From the NCBI GenBank assembly GCA_033065855.1, contig JAVXUO010002995.1:1-64000 (forward strand): a stretch of 64,000 nucleotides of DNA. The letters run 5' to 3'. A model generated the notes under the pieces. That model was given only the letters and a program-made list of their open reading frames with translations, ran no database searches and was not told the DNA's origin. The translations under genes and the position numbers were made by a program. Positions 1 to 12,018 of this stretch are shown one piece after another (the stretch's first letter is position 1; each line of letters starts with the position of its first letter). The stretch comes from Escallonia rubra. Lineage: Eukaryota > Streptophyta > Magnoliopsida > Escalloniales > Escalloniaceae.

Positions 1-129
1 TGATAGATTCTGGCTTATAAGACAAGACACCAAGTTGCCAGCTACTTTTAGAACTCTAAAGGAACAGATGAAACACAGTACCTGTTCACCTGTACGTTCC
101 TATCTAATATGGCCTCTCCCAACGAGTGA
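1..129. repeat. End of a duplicated segment, repeated at 62,011-62,139
   Basis: These bases match 62,011-62,139 with only a few substitutions, and the match stops abruptly after the shared cctctccca. The right-hand copy lies just beyond the 3' flank of helicase copy 2. The left copy is therefore probably the tail of another repeat unit whose helicase would lie before base 1. On the minus strand both copies keep a short open stretch (about 23 codons) that I do not recognise. Confidence 0.75.
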
Positions 130-1014
130 GCCACAATACACTCGTGAAGTTGTCGAGAAACTCCCGGTGGATGATCCGAGACTATTCTACCCTGCAGATC
201 CTGTGTTTAATCACTGCCAGAATAGTGAAATGTGGATAACTTTGTAACTCTATCAGGACCAATTTTCCGGACCCGAACATTATGCCGGCTCAATTTTCCA
301 CCTGTGCTTACCTCTACGAGCTCATACGTACTAGTTGACTCCTGCAAATGATCACCCATTTCATATATCCTAATGATGCTGGACAATTCATTATGCATAA
401 AAGTCCACGGTTCACAAATCAGGCTTCACGAATTGCCAAATGCAGCGCTGGTGCAAATGTTATGGAAGTTGTCTTCCAAACTTGTACAGAACTGTTACCT
501 TAAACAAGAATTTTGTCCCTTGAATATCACCTTTGTTCGTTAACCACTATAAGAGTACTTCAGCATTACAGGAAAGACAACAACTGGTGTCTTCAAAAGA
601 AAACAAGAAGCAAAGACAACTTGCATAGGAGGACAACCTAAATATGCAACATTCAAGGCATTCGATACAAAACCTTTGTCCACCGCCAATTTTCATGACA
701 TCCTGCCAAAACTTATTAACATTACGCAGATGTTAAACACCTACTAAGGCAAATACTTGCATTTTTAAGATGCTCTGGGACGACAAGCAAGAGGTGGCGA
801 AGAATTCTGCTATCATCGGAGAGAAAACCAAGCGGCAAGCATAACATGTCCGAGCTGGTGGGCAAAGGCAATTATGATGGTGCAATGCGTGGGAGTGGAG
901 AGGGCTTGCACCGGTTTATATCACTGCTTCTTAATTATTGAAGGCAGGAAGTGGGCAGGGAGTTACTTATGTCCTTAGTATAGGACGTGCAAGGCTATGA
1001 TTTTGCTTCTCTTT
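130..1014. other. Unassigned sequence between repeat tail and LTR element
   Basis: I see no convincing gene here. A minus-strand open frame of 63 codons (207-398) contains a possible splice donor but resembles no family I know. The plus-strand frame ending at 247 is equally anonymous. No terminal repeats or tandem arrays were seen. Confidence 0.4.
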
Positions 1015-1016
1015 GT

Positions 1017-1164
1017 AGTTGATATAGCCAAAAATATCCCTCCAATCTACGGACGACACGTGCCAGTTATGACACGTAATCATACTGGCTAGTTGATATA
1101 GCCAAAAATATCCCTCCAATCTACGGACGACACGTGCCAGTTATGACACGTAATCATACTGGCT
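1017..1164 (+). repeat. 74-bp direct tandem repeat in the LTR U3 region
   Basis: Two adjacent, essentially identical 74-bp units (1,017-1,090 and 1,091-1,164). Each contains a gacacgtgcc E-box/G-box-like core. Duplicated upstream segments of this type often act as enhancers in plant LTRs; that role is inferred. Confidence 0.85.
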
Positions 1165-1322
1165 CATTACTGATATGGTACTTACCATATCAATCATCGG
1201 GCAGAATCCTAAAGAAGCTCTGACTCTATCAGCTAAAATTGACATGAGATCCTCTAGGATCTCAATTAGATTCTGATTAGAGTTGATCAAAGCCCAGTCC
1301 TACTAGGACTCCTCCTTCTACC

Positions 1323-1332
1323 ACTATATAAA
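1323..1332 (+). promoter_or_regulatory. Probable TATA box of the LTR promoter
   Basis: The sequence cactatataaagagg lies about 210 bp before the LTR end and downstream of the duplicated U3 segment. This is the expected place for the LTR's RNA polymerase II promoter. Confidence 0.55.
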
Positions 1333-1538
1333 GAGGTCAAGCCCCCTCAGGTAACGACAAACTCACACACATACACATTGTGTCTTACTGCTTCTTCAGA
1401 GTTCTACATTGTTAGCCATCTCTGACTTAAGCATCGGAGCGTTCCCCCGCCGGAACCCCACCCGACGATCACTCCGTGTTCTCTTTTGCAGGCCTGATTT
1501 CTGGTGTGGTTCCCGATCCAGTTTTTAGCTGCAACAGA

Positions 1539-1556
1539 TTGGCGCCATCCGTGGGA
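1539..1556 (+). other. Primer-binding site of the Tat-type element
   Basis: TTGGCGCCATCCGTGGGA directly follows the LTR end. It resembles the TGGCGCCGTCTGTGGGGA type found at this position in many plant Tat-lineage Gypsy elements. Confidence 0.75.
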
Positions 1557-4500
1557 CCATGACAGGGAACATGGCCAATCATTCTTCTTCCGATGACTCT
1601 TCACAGAGTCATTCTCAGAATCATCGTGCGCGAACTAGCAGCTCCCATCGACCAGGTCGTTCACATGACCAACACTCGACTCTTTTATGCCGCCATCGCG
1701 CCAGCCCTTCTGAAGATGTTTATGTCAACGTAACATCTACTACTCCGGAATCAGAAGCAAGACCTCGGAGAAATCAATCTCCAACGTCTACTCTGAAAAA
1801 CGGTGATCTTTGTCATCGTCTGAACCGTCAGCTATTCAAAACACCCCATGCCAACCTTACAAATGAAATCCATGAACTGAAGAATGTTGTAAACATTCTT
1901 CAGCAAAAGCTCGACATGGCGGTGGCTCCACCGTCCACTCACCATTCTCATCTTGACCCAAGCGACCTTCGTCTTCGTCTCACCTCCAGATCAAGCTATG
2001 GCCGTAAATACAGATCAGCGGCCGATCCAACTTACGATCCCAGAGAGAAGAGCGGAAATCACATGACCAGGAGTGGATCGTGCTATCGACGGGATCCATC
2101 AGTCGAAGGCAGTACCAACCCCTCCCCCAAACGGGTCGCCAGAGTTGAGACCCCTCGAAGATCTGTCCCCAGAAAGAGGACGCCTGAGTTTCGTTCTCGA
2201 GAACGGGACTCCTGGAAGATGGTCCCTAGATATAACTCTCCAGAATGATCTCCCCCAAGGAAAGAATCTGGATATTCGTTATCTGAAACCATCGAAAAGG
2301 CAAAGCTACCTCCCAACTTTCGCATGCCTCAGTGTGACCTCTACGACGGAGCTGGAGATCCAGGAGAACATGTTTATCAGTTTCAAACAAACATGTTACT
2401 CCTCCAGGTTTCAGATGCTGTCATGTGCAGAGCCTTTCCTACCACTCTAAGAAAAGCTGCACATGCATGGTTCAAATCTCTATAACCAAGATCCATCTAC
2501 TCATTCAGCCAATTATCGGATCTATTTCAAAAACACTTTGTAAGCAGTCGCTCCCGAAGAAAAAACTCAACGAGTCTGCTAAACATCGTGTAAGAGAAAA
2601 ATGAATCTTTGGCATGCTTCGTCGGACGATTCAACGCAGTTACTTTGGAAATCGATAACTTAGACGAATCCATGAAGTATACTGCCTTCCTCCGAGGCCT
2701 CAGACTGACATCCAAGTTTGCGTTCTCTGTAAACAAAAGTCCTTCAGATAATATGAAAGTCCTTCTCGAGAAGGCTAACAAATATATTCAAGCTGAAGAA
2801 TACTCAGAGACACACAGAGGACGACGTGGAGAAGAGAAGGAAGAAAAGAAGAAACTATCTCGAGAGATAACTCCTCAAAGAGACAAGTCAGTAAAACAAT
2901 CTAAGCGCGATGACCGGCGTCTGAAAGACCCGTTTGCTTTGGAAAATCTGACACCTCTCAATGCAAAACCATCACAGATTCTTCACGAGATCAAAGACAA
3001 TAAAGCTCTCCAGTGGCCAGACAAAATGAAATCTCGACCAAATAAAATGAACAAAGATTTATGGTGTCACTTTCACAACGATCATGGCCACACAACTGAC
3101 AATTGCGGGTCGCTTAAACGAGCAATTGAGGCCCTTATCAAGTGTGGCCAGTTGAGAAAGTTTGTAGCTCCTGGAGAAGGAAGACAACAGACACCTCCGG
3201 CCATGGAAGAAAGAGAAGATCGGGAATATAATGCGGATACAATCAACACTATATCTGGGGGATTAGCAGCAGGAGGTTCATCAGGACAGGCTCGAAAAGC
3301 ATACGCCAGAGAAGTATGCATAACGAGTCAGCCCCCGAATAAGAAACAGAAGGTAGTACCCGTAGCGGCGATCACCTTTTCCGATGAAGATTCAAAGGAT
3401 ATAAAAACTCCTCATGATGATCCATTAGTCATCACAATAGAGGCAGGGAACTTTGATGTAAAGCGTGTCTTGATTGATAACGGAAGTTCCGCCGAAGTCT
3501 TATTTTACGATGCATTCAAGAAAATGAACATTCCAGCGGACCGTTTCCGAAAGATGGATACACCTTTGTATGGATTCTCCCATCATCCAGTTGTGGTCGA
3601 AGGTATTATCGCACTCCCAGTTGCGATTGGCACACCTCTAGAACAAGCCAACATCATGCTTGATTTTATGGTGGTAAATGTCCCCTCAGCATACAACGCC
3701 ATATTGGGACGACCAACACTCAATCAATTACAGGCTGTAGTGTCAACTTATCACCTCAAGATGAAGTTCCCCACGGAACACGGGATTGGAGAGGTGAAAG
3801 GAGACCAAACTACAGCTCGTCAGTGCTACGTGACTTCATGCCGATCAAAGAACAAGGAAGCCCTCGTTATCGAAGACCTCCGGGAAGATACAAAGATGAA
3901 AAGGGGAAAACCAGTTGAAGATCTTGTAAGCATTGAAGTATATCCCGACAAAGGAAACAAAACGGTTCGGATAGGTTCGAATCTTAAGGAAGACACCAAG
4001 CTTGAGCTGGTGAACCAATTGAGGACATATGCGGATATATTTGCGTGGACAGCCGCAGACATGTCTGGAATAGATCCCGAAATTATTACCCATAGGCTAA
4101 ATATTGATCCAGCCAAAAAATTGTTAAGCAGAAGAAGAGGACCTTTGCGCCAGAAAGGCAAGAGAAAATTGAAGAAGAGGTAGATAAACTTCTAACTGCC
4201 AACTTCATTGAAGAGATCTACTACCCAGATTGAATCGACAACGTTGTCATGGTTCCTTAATCAGGCGACAGATGGTGAATATGTATCGATTACACAGATC
4301 TCAACAAAGCATGCCCGAAGGACAGCTACCCACTCCCAAGGATAGATCTTCTTATCGACGCTACTTCAGGCCATGAACTACTCCGCTTCATGGATGCATA
4401 TTCTAGTTATAACCAGATTATGATGCATGAGGATGATATCTCCAAAACTTTGTTCATCATGGAGAGAGGGTTATACTGCTATAACTCAAGAACGCCGGGG

Positions 4501-5710
4501 CAACTTACTAGCGCCTGGTGAACATGATCTTTCGAGACTTGATCGGAAAGAATATGGAAGTTTATGTTGACGATATGCTCGTCAAAAGAATAAAGTCTGA
4601 ATTTCATGTCAAAGACTTGAAGGAAACTTTCGACATCCTTCGAAAGTATAAAATGAAGCTGAATCCACTCAAATGCGCTTTCGGGGTCGCATCAGAGAAA
4701 TTTTTGGGGTTTATAGTTTCTCAACGAGGAATTGAGGCGAACCCGGAAAAGATCAAGGCCATTCAAACCATGACGTCCCCAAAAACAATCAAACAAGTGC
4801 AAGAGTTAAAGGAAGGGTCGCAGCCTTGGGAAGGTTCATGGCTCGATCAGCTGAAGGATGCTTACTATTCTTCAAAGCCATCAGAAAAGCGAAAAGTTTC
4901 GTTTGGACAGACGATTGTCAGGAATCGTTCGAAGAACTCAAAACGTACTTGAGTTCTCCGCCCCTACTTTCAAAATCACTTACCGGCGAAGACTTATTTC
5001 TATACCTCTCGGTCACCGAAGTCGCAGTTAGCACTGTTTTAATCAGAGAGGAGGATGGAGTCCAGAAACCCATCTATTACATCAGCAAAGTCTTACAAGA
5101 TGTAGAGACGAGATATTCGAAGATTGACAAGATCGCACTAGCCCTTATCATATCAGCTAGGCGTCTTCGACCATACTTCCAGTCTCATACCATTATCGTA
5201 CTGACAGACCAACCACTCAGTAAGGTTCTACTGAGCCCCGAAGCATCAAGAAGATTAGTCAATTGGTCTGTCGAGTTGGGGGAATTTGATATTCAGTATA
5301 AATCTCGCACTACAATTAAAGCTCAAGCCCTAGCAGACTTTATTGTCGAGTGTACATTACCTGAAGACCCCCTTCAGTTGGTAATTTCTGATGTTCCAGA
5401 CCCTTGGAATCTTTATGTAGACGGTTCTTCAGCTATTGTCAGTAGCGGAGCCGGAATTATTCTTATAAGTCCAGAAGGTTTTACTATTGAGTACGCACTT
5501 CGCTTTAGATTTCAAGCCTCAAATAACGAAGCAGAATATGAGGCTCTTCTCGCGGGGATAAGGCTAGCACATGCCTTAAAGGTGGAATCACTATCAGTTC
5601 ATAGTGATTCCCAACTAGTGGTCAATCATGTCTTGGGAGATTATGAGGCCAGAGATGAAAGAATGACTCAATATCTCAACTTAGTTGGAGACAGAGAGAT
5701 ACAGAGAGAC

Positions 5711-5886
5711 GGGGGAGGTTGAAGTGAATCGACGGTGCACAGTCGGCGAAGGCTGAAGTGACGGACCTTGGGACTTAGAGAAAGCTTGGAGAAATTGGTG
5801 AATGTGGATTTTAAAGGTTTGGTGAGAAGTGGTAAGGGTTTTCCATTCTTTTGTAGAGAGATATTTGGTAGGACATTCGTTTGCAC

Positions 5887-5919
<33 letters not shown>

Positions 5920-6542
5920 AGAGGCCAACCGGGGCAGCAGCAGAGCCGGTGGCAGCGATGATGAGGGCGGTGGCCGATTGACGACGTATGGCCATGGATG
6001 GAACAACGGGAGATGGGGAGGAGATAGAGACTGGAGCCTCCATGCGAGACAACAAGATGGAGATAGGTTAGGATTTGGTACTATACTAAGCTCATCTCTC
6101 TTGGGAGCCGTTGATCATTAGACAATGGACGACTGAGATCATAAGTTTTTCAGACTTAGTTTATTGGTCAAATTTTTGACTTTTCTGCCTCAACATTTCT
6201 TTCGACGAATTTTGAGATTCGTCAAACAAATGTGACTTTTCTTCGACAATATCCAAGTTCGTCAATAAAAGTCGCACATTCATCGATGAATCTCATATTC
6301 ATCGAGAAACATTTCTCGATGAAACACTCAAAGCGTCACCGTATGTAGATATTTGTTGACGAATCTTTGAAAGTTTCACTAAATTATACATTTGGAAGTT
6401 TCAGTCGCTAAAACTTCTAGCAACGAATTATTTGGTCACTAAATTTATATTAGTTTTTACATCTTAACATTGGTTAGTTTTAGGTGACGGAATTTTAGTG
6501 ACGGAGCCAAATTCCGTCACTAAAAACCTATTTTCTTGTAGT
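5711..6542 (+). mobile_element. End fragment of a CACTA (En/Spm) transposon
   Basis: The right edge ends in TTTTCTTGTAGTG, the reverse complement of a classic CACTACAAGAAAA terminus. Before it (about 6,120-6,530) are many short related motifs in both orientations (ttcgtc, gacgaa, gtgacggaa, ttccgtcac), as expected of CACTA subterminal repeats. No matching left terminus was found, so this is one end only. The stretch 5,711-6,120 is GA-rich and may be internal CACTA sequence. Its 117-codon open frame is low-complexity and not supported as a gene. Confidence 0.7.
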
Positions 6543-7399
6543 GCAAGCCACTCGGCAACCGTCGGATTCGTGAAGTTGTGGGTAGCCCTGGTATCCAAAA
6601 GTGCTTCTTGAGTTTTCCCAGCAACGTCCACCGTTACGCAGAGCAAGCCCCATCTCTTCTTGCTCTTCTTCTACTTGGCAGCCTCGTCCTTCAACTTCTC
6701 CACGACCGCATTGACCATCTGCAATGCCCCTATGCTTGCCTACCGGTCGCTATGCCTTTATGGTTCTCGAGGAACGTAACTATCTTGCCTTTGTGCGAGT
6801 AATCTCTTCCATAATGCAGTCCTGCACAGTAGAAGCATCCTCCTCTAGGCCCCTATGAGCCTTGTGGTCACAAGAGTCACCCTGCTTGCGACTTCCCTCA
6901 TGCTTCTTCTTCCCTTTATGATGGCGGCGACGTCCCTCATCCTCACTCCACTCATCATCAGTTGCCTTGGGCGAGCCACTCTTCGACCTACCATTTTCCC
7001 TATCTTTGGCACACTCATGCCTTGGGGATCTCGTCCTCTCACCTTCTTTGAAGTCTTCTAACCTCTCAATAATCGCCATGGCGGAAGCCAAGTTATAAGG
7101 TTCCCTTCGCCGCAACTCTATGGCAACCCACTATTACAACCCGTCAACGAAGAAGCATAGTCACTGCCTCTCAAACATCTCAGGTATTTTGAGCATCAAA
7201 GCCAAGTATTCCTTCACATACTCGTGGATGTTTCCCTTCTGCCTCAGCTGTCAAAGGTTCATTGCCATATCTTCGGTGCTCTCCAGATAGAACTGCCTTT
7301 TTAGTTCACGCTTGAACTTATTCCCTGTTTTGACTTCCCATCCATTCGTATAGCGACGCCTCCACCATAAGGCAATTGTACCCGTAAGGTACATGACCG

Positions 7400-8190
7400 T
7401 CATCTACACCTTCTCATCCTCGTCATCGATGTCGAGGGCTTCAAAGTACTGCTCCAAGTGCCAAAAAAAGTTATCCACCTGCCTCGCCTCTCTTGCTCTA
7501 TCGTACAATCTCGGCTCCGGCATTTTCTTTCGCCTTGGCTACATCGCGATACACCCTTGCCTTGTAGCTCTTGTAAGTTCCTTCTTACAAGAAGCGTCCC
7601 TTGAGGTCCTTGCGCCGTTGCACCTCCCACTTGGTGAAATGGGCAACCCTCTCCTCAATCAAGTCATCTAGCTCTTCCGTGAACACATCAACTTTCCGCT
7701 CCACAACAGTTAATCGACTGTCTACCTCCAAGTCATCTAATCTATTGAAGATTAGCTCCACCTGACTTGCGACAGTCCGCTGCACCTTCTCTTCCTCGTC
7801 GATCTTGAGGGCTTCTGAGTACCACTTCTAGTGCCAAAAGAAGTTATCCACCTGACTCGCCTCTCTCGCTCCATTGTACGATCTCAGCTCTGACATTTTC
7901 TTTCGCCTTGGTTGCACCGCGATACATCCCTGCCTCGTAGCTCTTGTAAGCTCCTTCTTATAAGCAGCTAGTTCTTCTTGGAGCTTCGTGACTTGTCCCT
8001 TGAGTTAATTGCGCCGTTGCACATCCCTAACTTGGTAAAATGAGCAACTCTCTCCTCGATCAAGTCATCTAACTCCTCCGCAAACACATCGACTTTCTTT
8101 TCTAGCACGGCTAATCGGCTGTCTACCTCCAAGTCATCTAATCTATTGAAGATTAGCTCCACCTGACTTGCGATAGTCTGCTGTAAGCGC
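7400..8190 (-). repeat. Internal direct duplication of about 390 bp
   Basis: About 7,400-7,785 and 7,790-8,190 are diverged direct copies; both contain cttgtagctcttgtaag and ctccaagtcatctaatct. They lie inside the gag region of the minus-strand Gypsy remnant. Confidence 0.75.
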
Positions 8191-8381
8191 TCTCCAAATG
8201 CCTCGAGCTCGCTCCTCATGCGTGCTTCAACATCCCCTATCGCACCACTCAAATCCTTCATCTTGCTCTGCCAAATTCTTCTTCCCATTGAATTGTCACA
8301 GGCATACTTTATGGTCGTGTTGTTCTACATATTTATCCTCTGAAATCGATTTCAATTTTGCCTAAAAAATAAACCTAGAAT

Positions 8382-8394
8382 GCTCTTGATACCA
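8382..8394 (-). other. Primer-binding site, initiator tRNA-Met type
   Basis: On the minus strand it reads TGGTATCAAGAGC, one base longer than the usual TGGTATCAGAGC, two bases from the LTR end. Confidence 0.7.
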
Positions 8395-8396
8395 CT

Positions 8397-8719
8397 TGTT
8401 ACGAAATCGCTCTTGATAAATATGTATAGAACACGATACAAAAATAAGAAAACACCAAAGATATGAGAGAAACTCAAATCTACTTTGCACAAGTCAGATT
8501 TACAACGCTCCATCACATGTATATATCAATTGTTTTCCTATTCAAAGAAGGACTCTTCTCTCTTGACCTTAAACACAATACAAGACACCTTACTTAGAGA
8601 TAAGCAATGATTTTTTTTATTCAACCAATGTGGGACAAGATGTCTTATATACTAAGGGTCAAGTTGCAACCTTCTTTTAGTAACCGATGTGGGACATAAA
8701 TACAAGACATATATCAACA
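8397..8719 (-). repeat. 5' LTR of the minus-strand Gypsy remnant
   Basis: 323 bp bounded by TGTTACGAAA on the left and TATCAACA on the right (plus-strand view). It adjoins a primer-binding site on its left. The partner LTR is not in the window. Confidence 0.7.
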
Positions 8720-8919
8720 TACATGAGTAAATGCATAATTTTGGCTAAACAAATAAATTTATAAATAGAAAAAATTGCAGACATTTGCTTTCGGTTTACC
8801 AAATGGGTTAACTTATTTTTCAGTACAAATGTAGTCGCTAAAAATTTTCAGTTTTACGAATTCAGTGCTTAACTTTTTTAGTTTTTACCTTTCAGTTTTA
8901 TGAAACAGCCCCTTAACGT
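8720..8919. other. Unassigned AT-rich spacer
   Basis: No gene or terminal repeat is evident between the LTR and the pyrimidine-rich block that follows. Confidence 0.4.
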
Positions 8920-9767
8920 AGGGGCAAATTGGCCGCCCTCTTTCTTCTTTTCTTTTTCTCCATCTTCTTCTTCTTGTTCTTGTTCATGTTCTTCTTTCAT
9001 CTTTCTTATTCAGCACCATTGTGCCACTACCGGCCATTGTACCCAGATACCCCTTTCAAGTTCACCACCACCATAGTAGCACCACCAACCACCAATCAAC
9101 AAATACCACCACCCCAACACCATCACAAACTACCAAGCACACTACAGCTCCACCACCAACCATCAAGCACACCCACAACACCACCTCATATCGCACACTA
9201 CATACATACAAACATACATATACACATACATGCATTGCATGCGCATGCGTGCACAAGCACTGATTGAATTCAATCCCTCCCCCTCCATACACACACACAC
9301 ACACACACATAGAGACTAATTGAATTCAATCCCCGCCCCCTACACACAAGACAATATTCAACCTAGATTACTCCCCCTCTCTCTCTCTCTCTCGCGCGCA
9401 CGCGTGTACATACATGCACAACATACAAAGACAAACAATCAGTCGATCGCGCACGTACTAACACTGACTTTGACCTGTAATCTTAAAAAAAGACATACAC
9501 AATCAAGCAAGCACGCATGCACGCGGGCCCATACACACACACTGATAGATACACCCACCATCAGCACATACACACATAATCACTTGAGCACGCACGCACA
9601 CGCGCACACACACACACACAGTCAGTCGTGTACATATGCACATACAAGCACAACATCAATCGTCCATGTGCCCACCCAATCTATCAATCCTGCACACGGA
9701 CAAACACACATACACAAATTCAGTTGTGCGTAACACACATACACCCCCCCCCCAACACACACATATA
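8920..9767. mobile_element. Diverged partial copy of the 10,284 MULE family, microsatellite-rich
   Basis: The block runs through a tttcttctttt pyrimidine tract, a ttcagcaccat segment, caccaccacc triplets, and long (CA)n, (CT)n and cataca stretches. The same order of segments recurs inside the complete element at 10,284-11,687. No matching terminal inverted repeats were found here, so it is a partial or decayed copy. Open frames on both strands are microsatellite artefacts. Confidence 0.55.
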
Positions 9768-9990
9768 CAAATGATTGTAGGCTTTGGCAAGGTCAATCTT
9801 AATAGCCATAGTACCAGAACGCAGCCGCTGCATGAACAAAAAGATCATTATCAATAATGTGCCATTAGGGGACAGAAGCATTTGATAGGGGGAGATAAGA
9901 TGTGCCAAAATGGCTGTATCTGACGTAGCATAATAGAGGTAATGACTAATGAATCTATGAATCACATTGCGAGGCAAGATAAGTTAGGTT
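9768..9990 (-). mobile_element. LINE reverse transcriptase fragment
   Basis: On the minus strand the translation reads ISPYQ, then a short gap, then MAIKIDLAKAYNHL. This matches the conserved plant L1-type reverse transcriptase core (ISxxQ...AIKxDxxKAYDRLEW), with Asn in place of the usual Asp-Arg step. Only some 70 codons are recognisable, the spacing between motifs is disturbed, and the rest of the LINE is missing. It lies between two MULE-family blocks. Confidence 0.65.
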
Positions 9991-10283
9991 TGTTGGTAAT
10001 AGGCTTCTTTCAACTTGTTGCTATTTCAATTTCAAAGGGCTTTGGTCCAGATCCCCCTTTTTTTGTACTATGGGCTAGACTTCTCTTGATATTTTGTGAT
10101 TAATGAACTGGTGAAGGTCCAGGCCAAAACTCCAATGCATTGGTGGTTTTCCGAAGGGAAAAAAAATCCTGGGACCTACACCAAACTTATACTAAAACAA
10201 AATTTTAGCTACACGATATTATCTCAAAAAATAGCCTAGGAAATGAATCTATTTGTTCTCAACAGTAATTGGCTTTTTGGCAA
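9991..10283. other. Unassigned spacer with MULE target site
   Basis: No gene was seen. The last nine bases (10,275-10,283, ttttggcaa) are the left target duplication of the adjoining MULE. Confidence 0.45.
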
Positions 10284-11159
10284 GAGTTAAATACGTTGTT
10301 GATCAGTGAACTATAATAAAAAAAATTACTTTGGCTACTAGACCTTGATTTGTGGCTAAGTGACCATTTGACTCGTGAATTTCTCTGGTTAAGTTATTAT
10401 GTTAGCTTCTGTTAACCCCGAGTCCGTTGAGTGACTTAATCTATTGGAAAATCAGCCGCTCTCTTGCCTCTTTTCTTTTTCTCCATCCTCTTCTTCTTCT
10501 TCTTGTTCCATTTTTCATCTTTCTTATTCAGCACCATGGTACCACTAAAGGCCAGTGCACCCAGATTCCCCCTTCAAGTCCACCACCACTACAGCACCAC
10601 CACCAACTACCAATCACCAAATACCACCACACCACTACCCAAAAAATATCACAAACTACCAAGTACATCCACGGCTCCACCATCAATCACTAAGTACAAC
10701 AACAAAACCACCTCATATCGCGCACATACATACATGTATTACATGCGCGTAGGTGCGCACAGACGCTGATTGAATACAACCCCTCCCCCTCCACACGCAC
10801 ATATAGACTGATTGAATTCACTCTCTCTCCCCCTCTACACACACAAGACAACATTCAACCTAGATTACACACACAAGTGCCCATACACTGAATGATTAAC
10901 CTTTAATCATACCAAAAATACATACACGATCAAGCACACGCACACCCCCCTCCCCCGATAGATACACTCACCATCAGCACATACACACATAATCAGTTGA
11001 GCGCGCGCGCACGCACACATACAAAATCAGTCGCGTACGTATGAATTTACACATACATCACACACACATGCACAACCAGTCGCGTACACATGCACATACA
11101 AGCACACCATCAATCCTACATGCTCACACACACACTCAATCTATCAATCCTGTGCACGG

Positions 11160-11196
<37 letters not shown>

Positions 11197-11687
11197 AATT
11201 TAGTCGTGCACACGTTCCCCCCGATTGATTGACCCACATACACTAATTAATTGAACTCACCCCAATCACACATAGGCACAGAATGGGTGGGGCGGCGGCT
11301 TGGTTGTAGTAATGATGGGTGGCTAGGTTTAAAAATATAGGTAGTGGATGGCAAGGCTTGGGTGGTGTGGCTGCTTGGTTGTGGTGGTGGAAGTGGGTGC
11401 GCGGCTTAGGTTAGGTGTGGTGGGTGTGGCAGTCCATTGCTAGTGCTAGATGGTAGGTGGCTAGGTGGGGGTGAAGGAAGAAGAAGAATAAGAATAAAAA
11501 GATCAGAAGAAGTAAAGGACTTGCCCCTAACTTAGGGGAATTAACGGGCATGTGGATGTCTGGAGTTAACAGAATCACTTAATATAACTCAATTAACGAA
11601 TTCAATGATCAATTTAATACAAATCGAAGTTTAGGGACTAAAGTGAAAGTTCCATTATAGTTCATTATTCAATGACGTATTTAACTC
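10284..11687. mobile_element. Non-autonomous Mutator-like element (MULE), 1,404 bp
   Basis: Imperfect terminal inverted repeats of about 40 bp begin GAGTTAAATACGT at both ends. The element is flanked by 9-bp target duplications, ttttggcaa (10,275-10,283) and ttttgacaa (11,688-11,696), with one mismatch; 9 bp is diagnostic of Mutator-type insertion. No transposase is encoded. The interior is a pyrimidine tract, CAC-rich triplets, several (CA)n runs (the longest near 11,162-11,193), then a GT/G-rich stretch. Related copies lie at 8,920-9,767 and near 63,430-63,924. Confidence 0.85.
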
Positions 11688-11696
11688 TTTTGACAA

Positions 11697-12016
11697 CTTT
11701 CTGGCTTTGTATGAAAGAGTGGACTTAATGCCTAAGCTAACATGGCTTTTGCTGGAGATAAGTGCAAATTCAAAAAGAAACATCCACAATTGTTTTTTTT
11801 TTTTGCCTTCGGCAAGAGTGTTCACCATCTAAAAATTGATCAGAACATAAAAAGTGCTAAAAGTATTTATTTTTATTAGCCGTCAATTGGCTACACAATG
11901 GGGGTAGCATCCCCCTTGCTTATCCCAAATATCTCATCTTAGGAGTCTTAAAAATGTTAGTTTGCATCGAAAATGAAGACATGTCACCGCCGCAAGGTTA
12001 TCACCTTGATCTCATA
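11697..12016. other. Unassigned spacer
   Basis: AT-rich, with a poly-T run near 11,792. No gene or element boundary was recognised. Confidence 0.4.
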
Positions 12017-12018
12017 TA

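Larger units (their letters stand above)
1015..1536 (+). repeat. Left LTR of the Tat-type Gypsy element
   Basis: The right edge is clear: ...gctgcaaca is followed two bases later by the primer-binding site. The left edge is inferred from a TG start just before a tandem repeat and may be off by tens of bases, because there is no second LTR to compare. Confidence 0.55.
1015..5710 (+). mobile_element. Broken Ty3/Gypsy LTR element, Tat type, 5' part
   Basis: Fossil element. In order it shows a left LTR, a primer-binding site, a gag region (about 1,559-3,150, ending in a zinc-knuckle-like CxFHNDHGHTTDNC stretch), an aspartic protease (LIDNGSSAEVL, near 3,470), reverse transcriptase (YVDDM, near 4,560), RNase H, and a second archaeal-type RNase H (LYVDGSSA, near 5,415). 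The double RNase H is the hallmark of the Tat/Ogre/Retand branch. Integrase and the right LTR are absent, and the coding region has several breaks. With only one LTR it cannot be dated here. The right edge meets CACTA-related sequence. Confidence 0.88.
6543..8719 (-). mobile_element. Broken Ty3/Gypsy LTR element, LTR-gag-protease part
   Basis: Fossil element on the minus strand. From right to left it has an LTR (8,397-8,719), a tRNA-Met-type primer-binding site, a gag region (about 6,780-8,290, coiled-coil-like and then Arg/Lys-rich), and the start of an aspartic protease with a DTxATHNF motif near 6,590. The DTGATHNF-type protease and initiator-tRNA primer suggest a chromovirus lineage. It is broken, with several disruptions, and the rest of pol is missing beyond the CACTA end at 6,542. 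The gag region holds a long internal direct duplication. Confidence 0.78.

Noticed and set aside
5768-6121. 117-codon plus-strand frame
   Set aside because: The middle is low-complexity GA repeat, and the region is part of a CACTA-end fragment.
9021-9310. His/Thr-rich and Val/Cys-rich overlapping open frames
   Set aside because: They are translations of (CA)n and CAC-triplet microsatellites on the two strands. The same applies to 9,320-9,857, 10,464-10,769 and 11,041-11,232.
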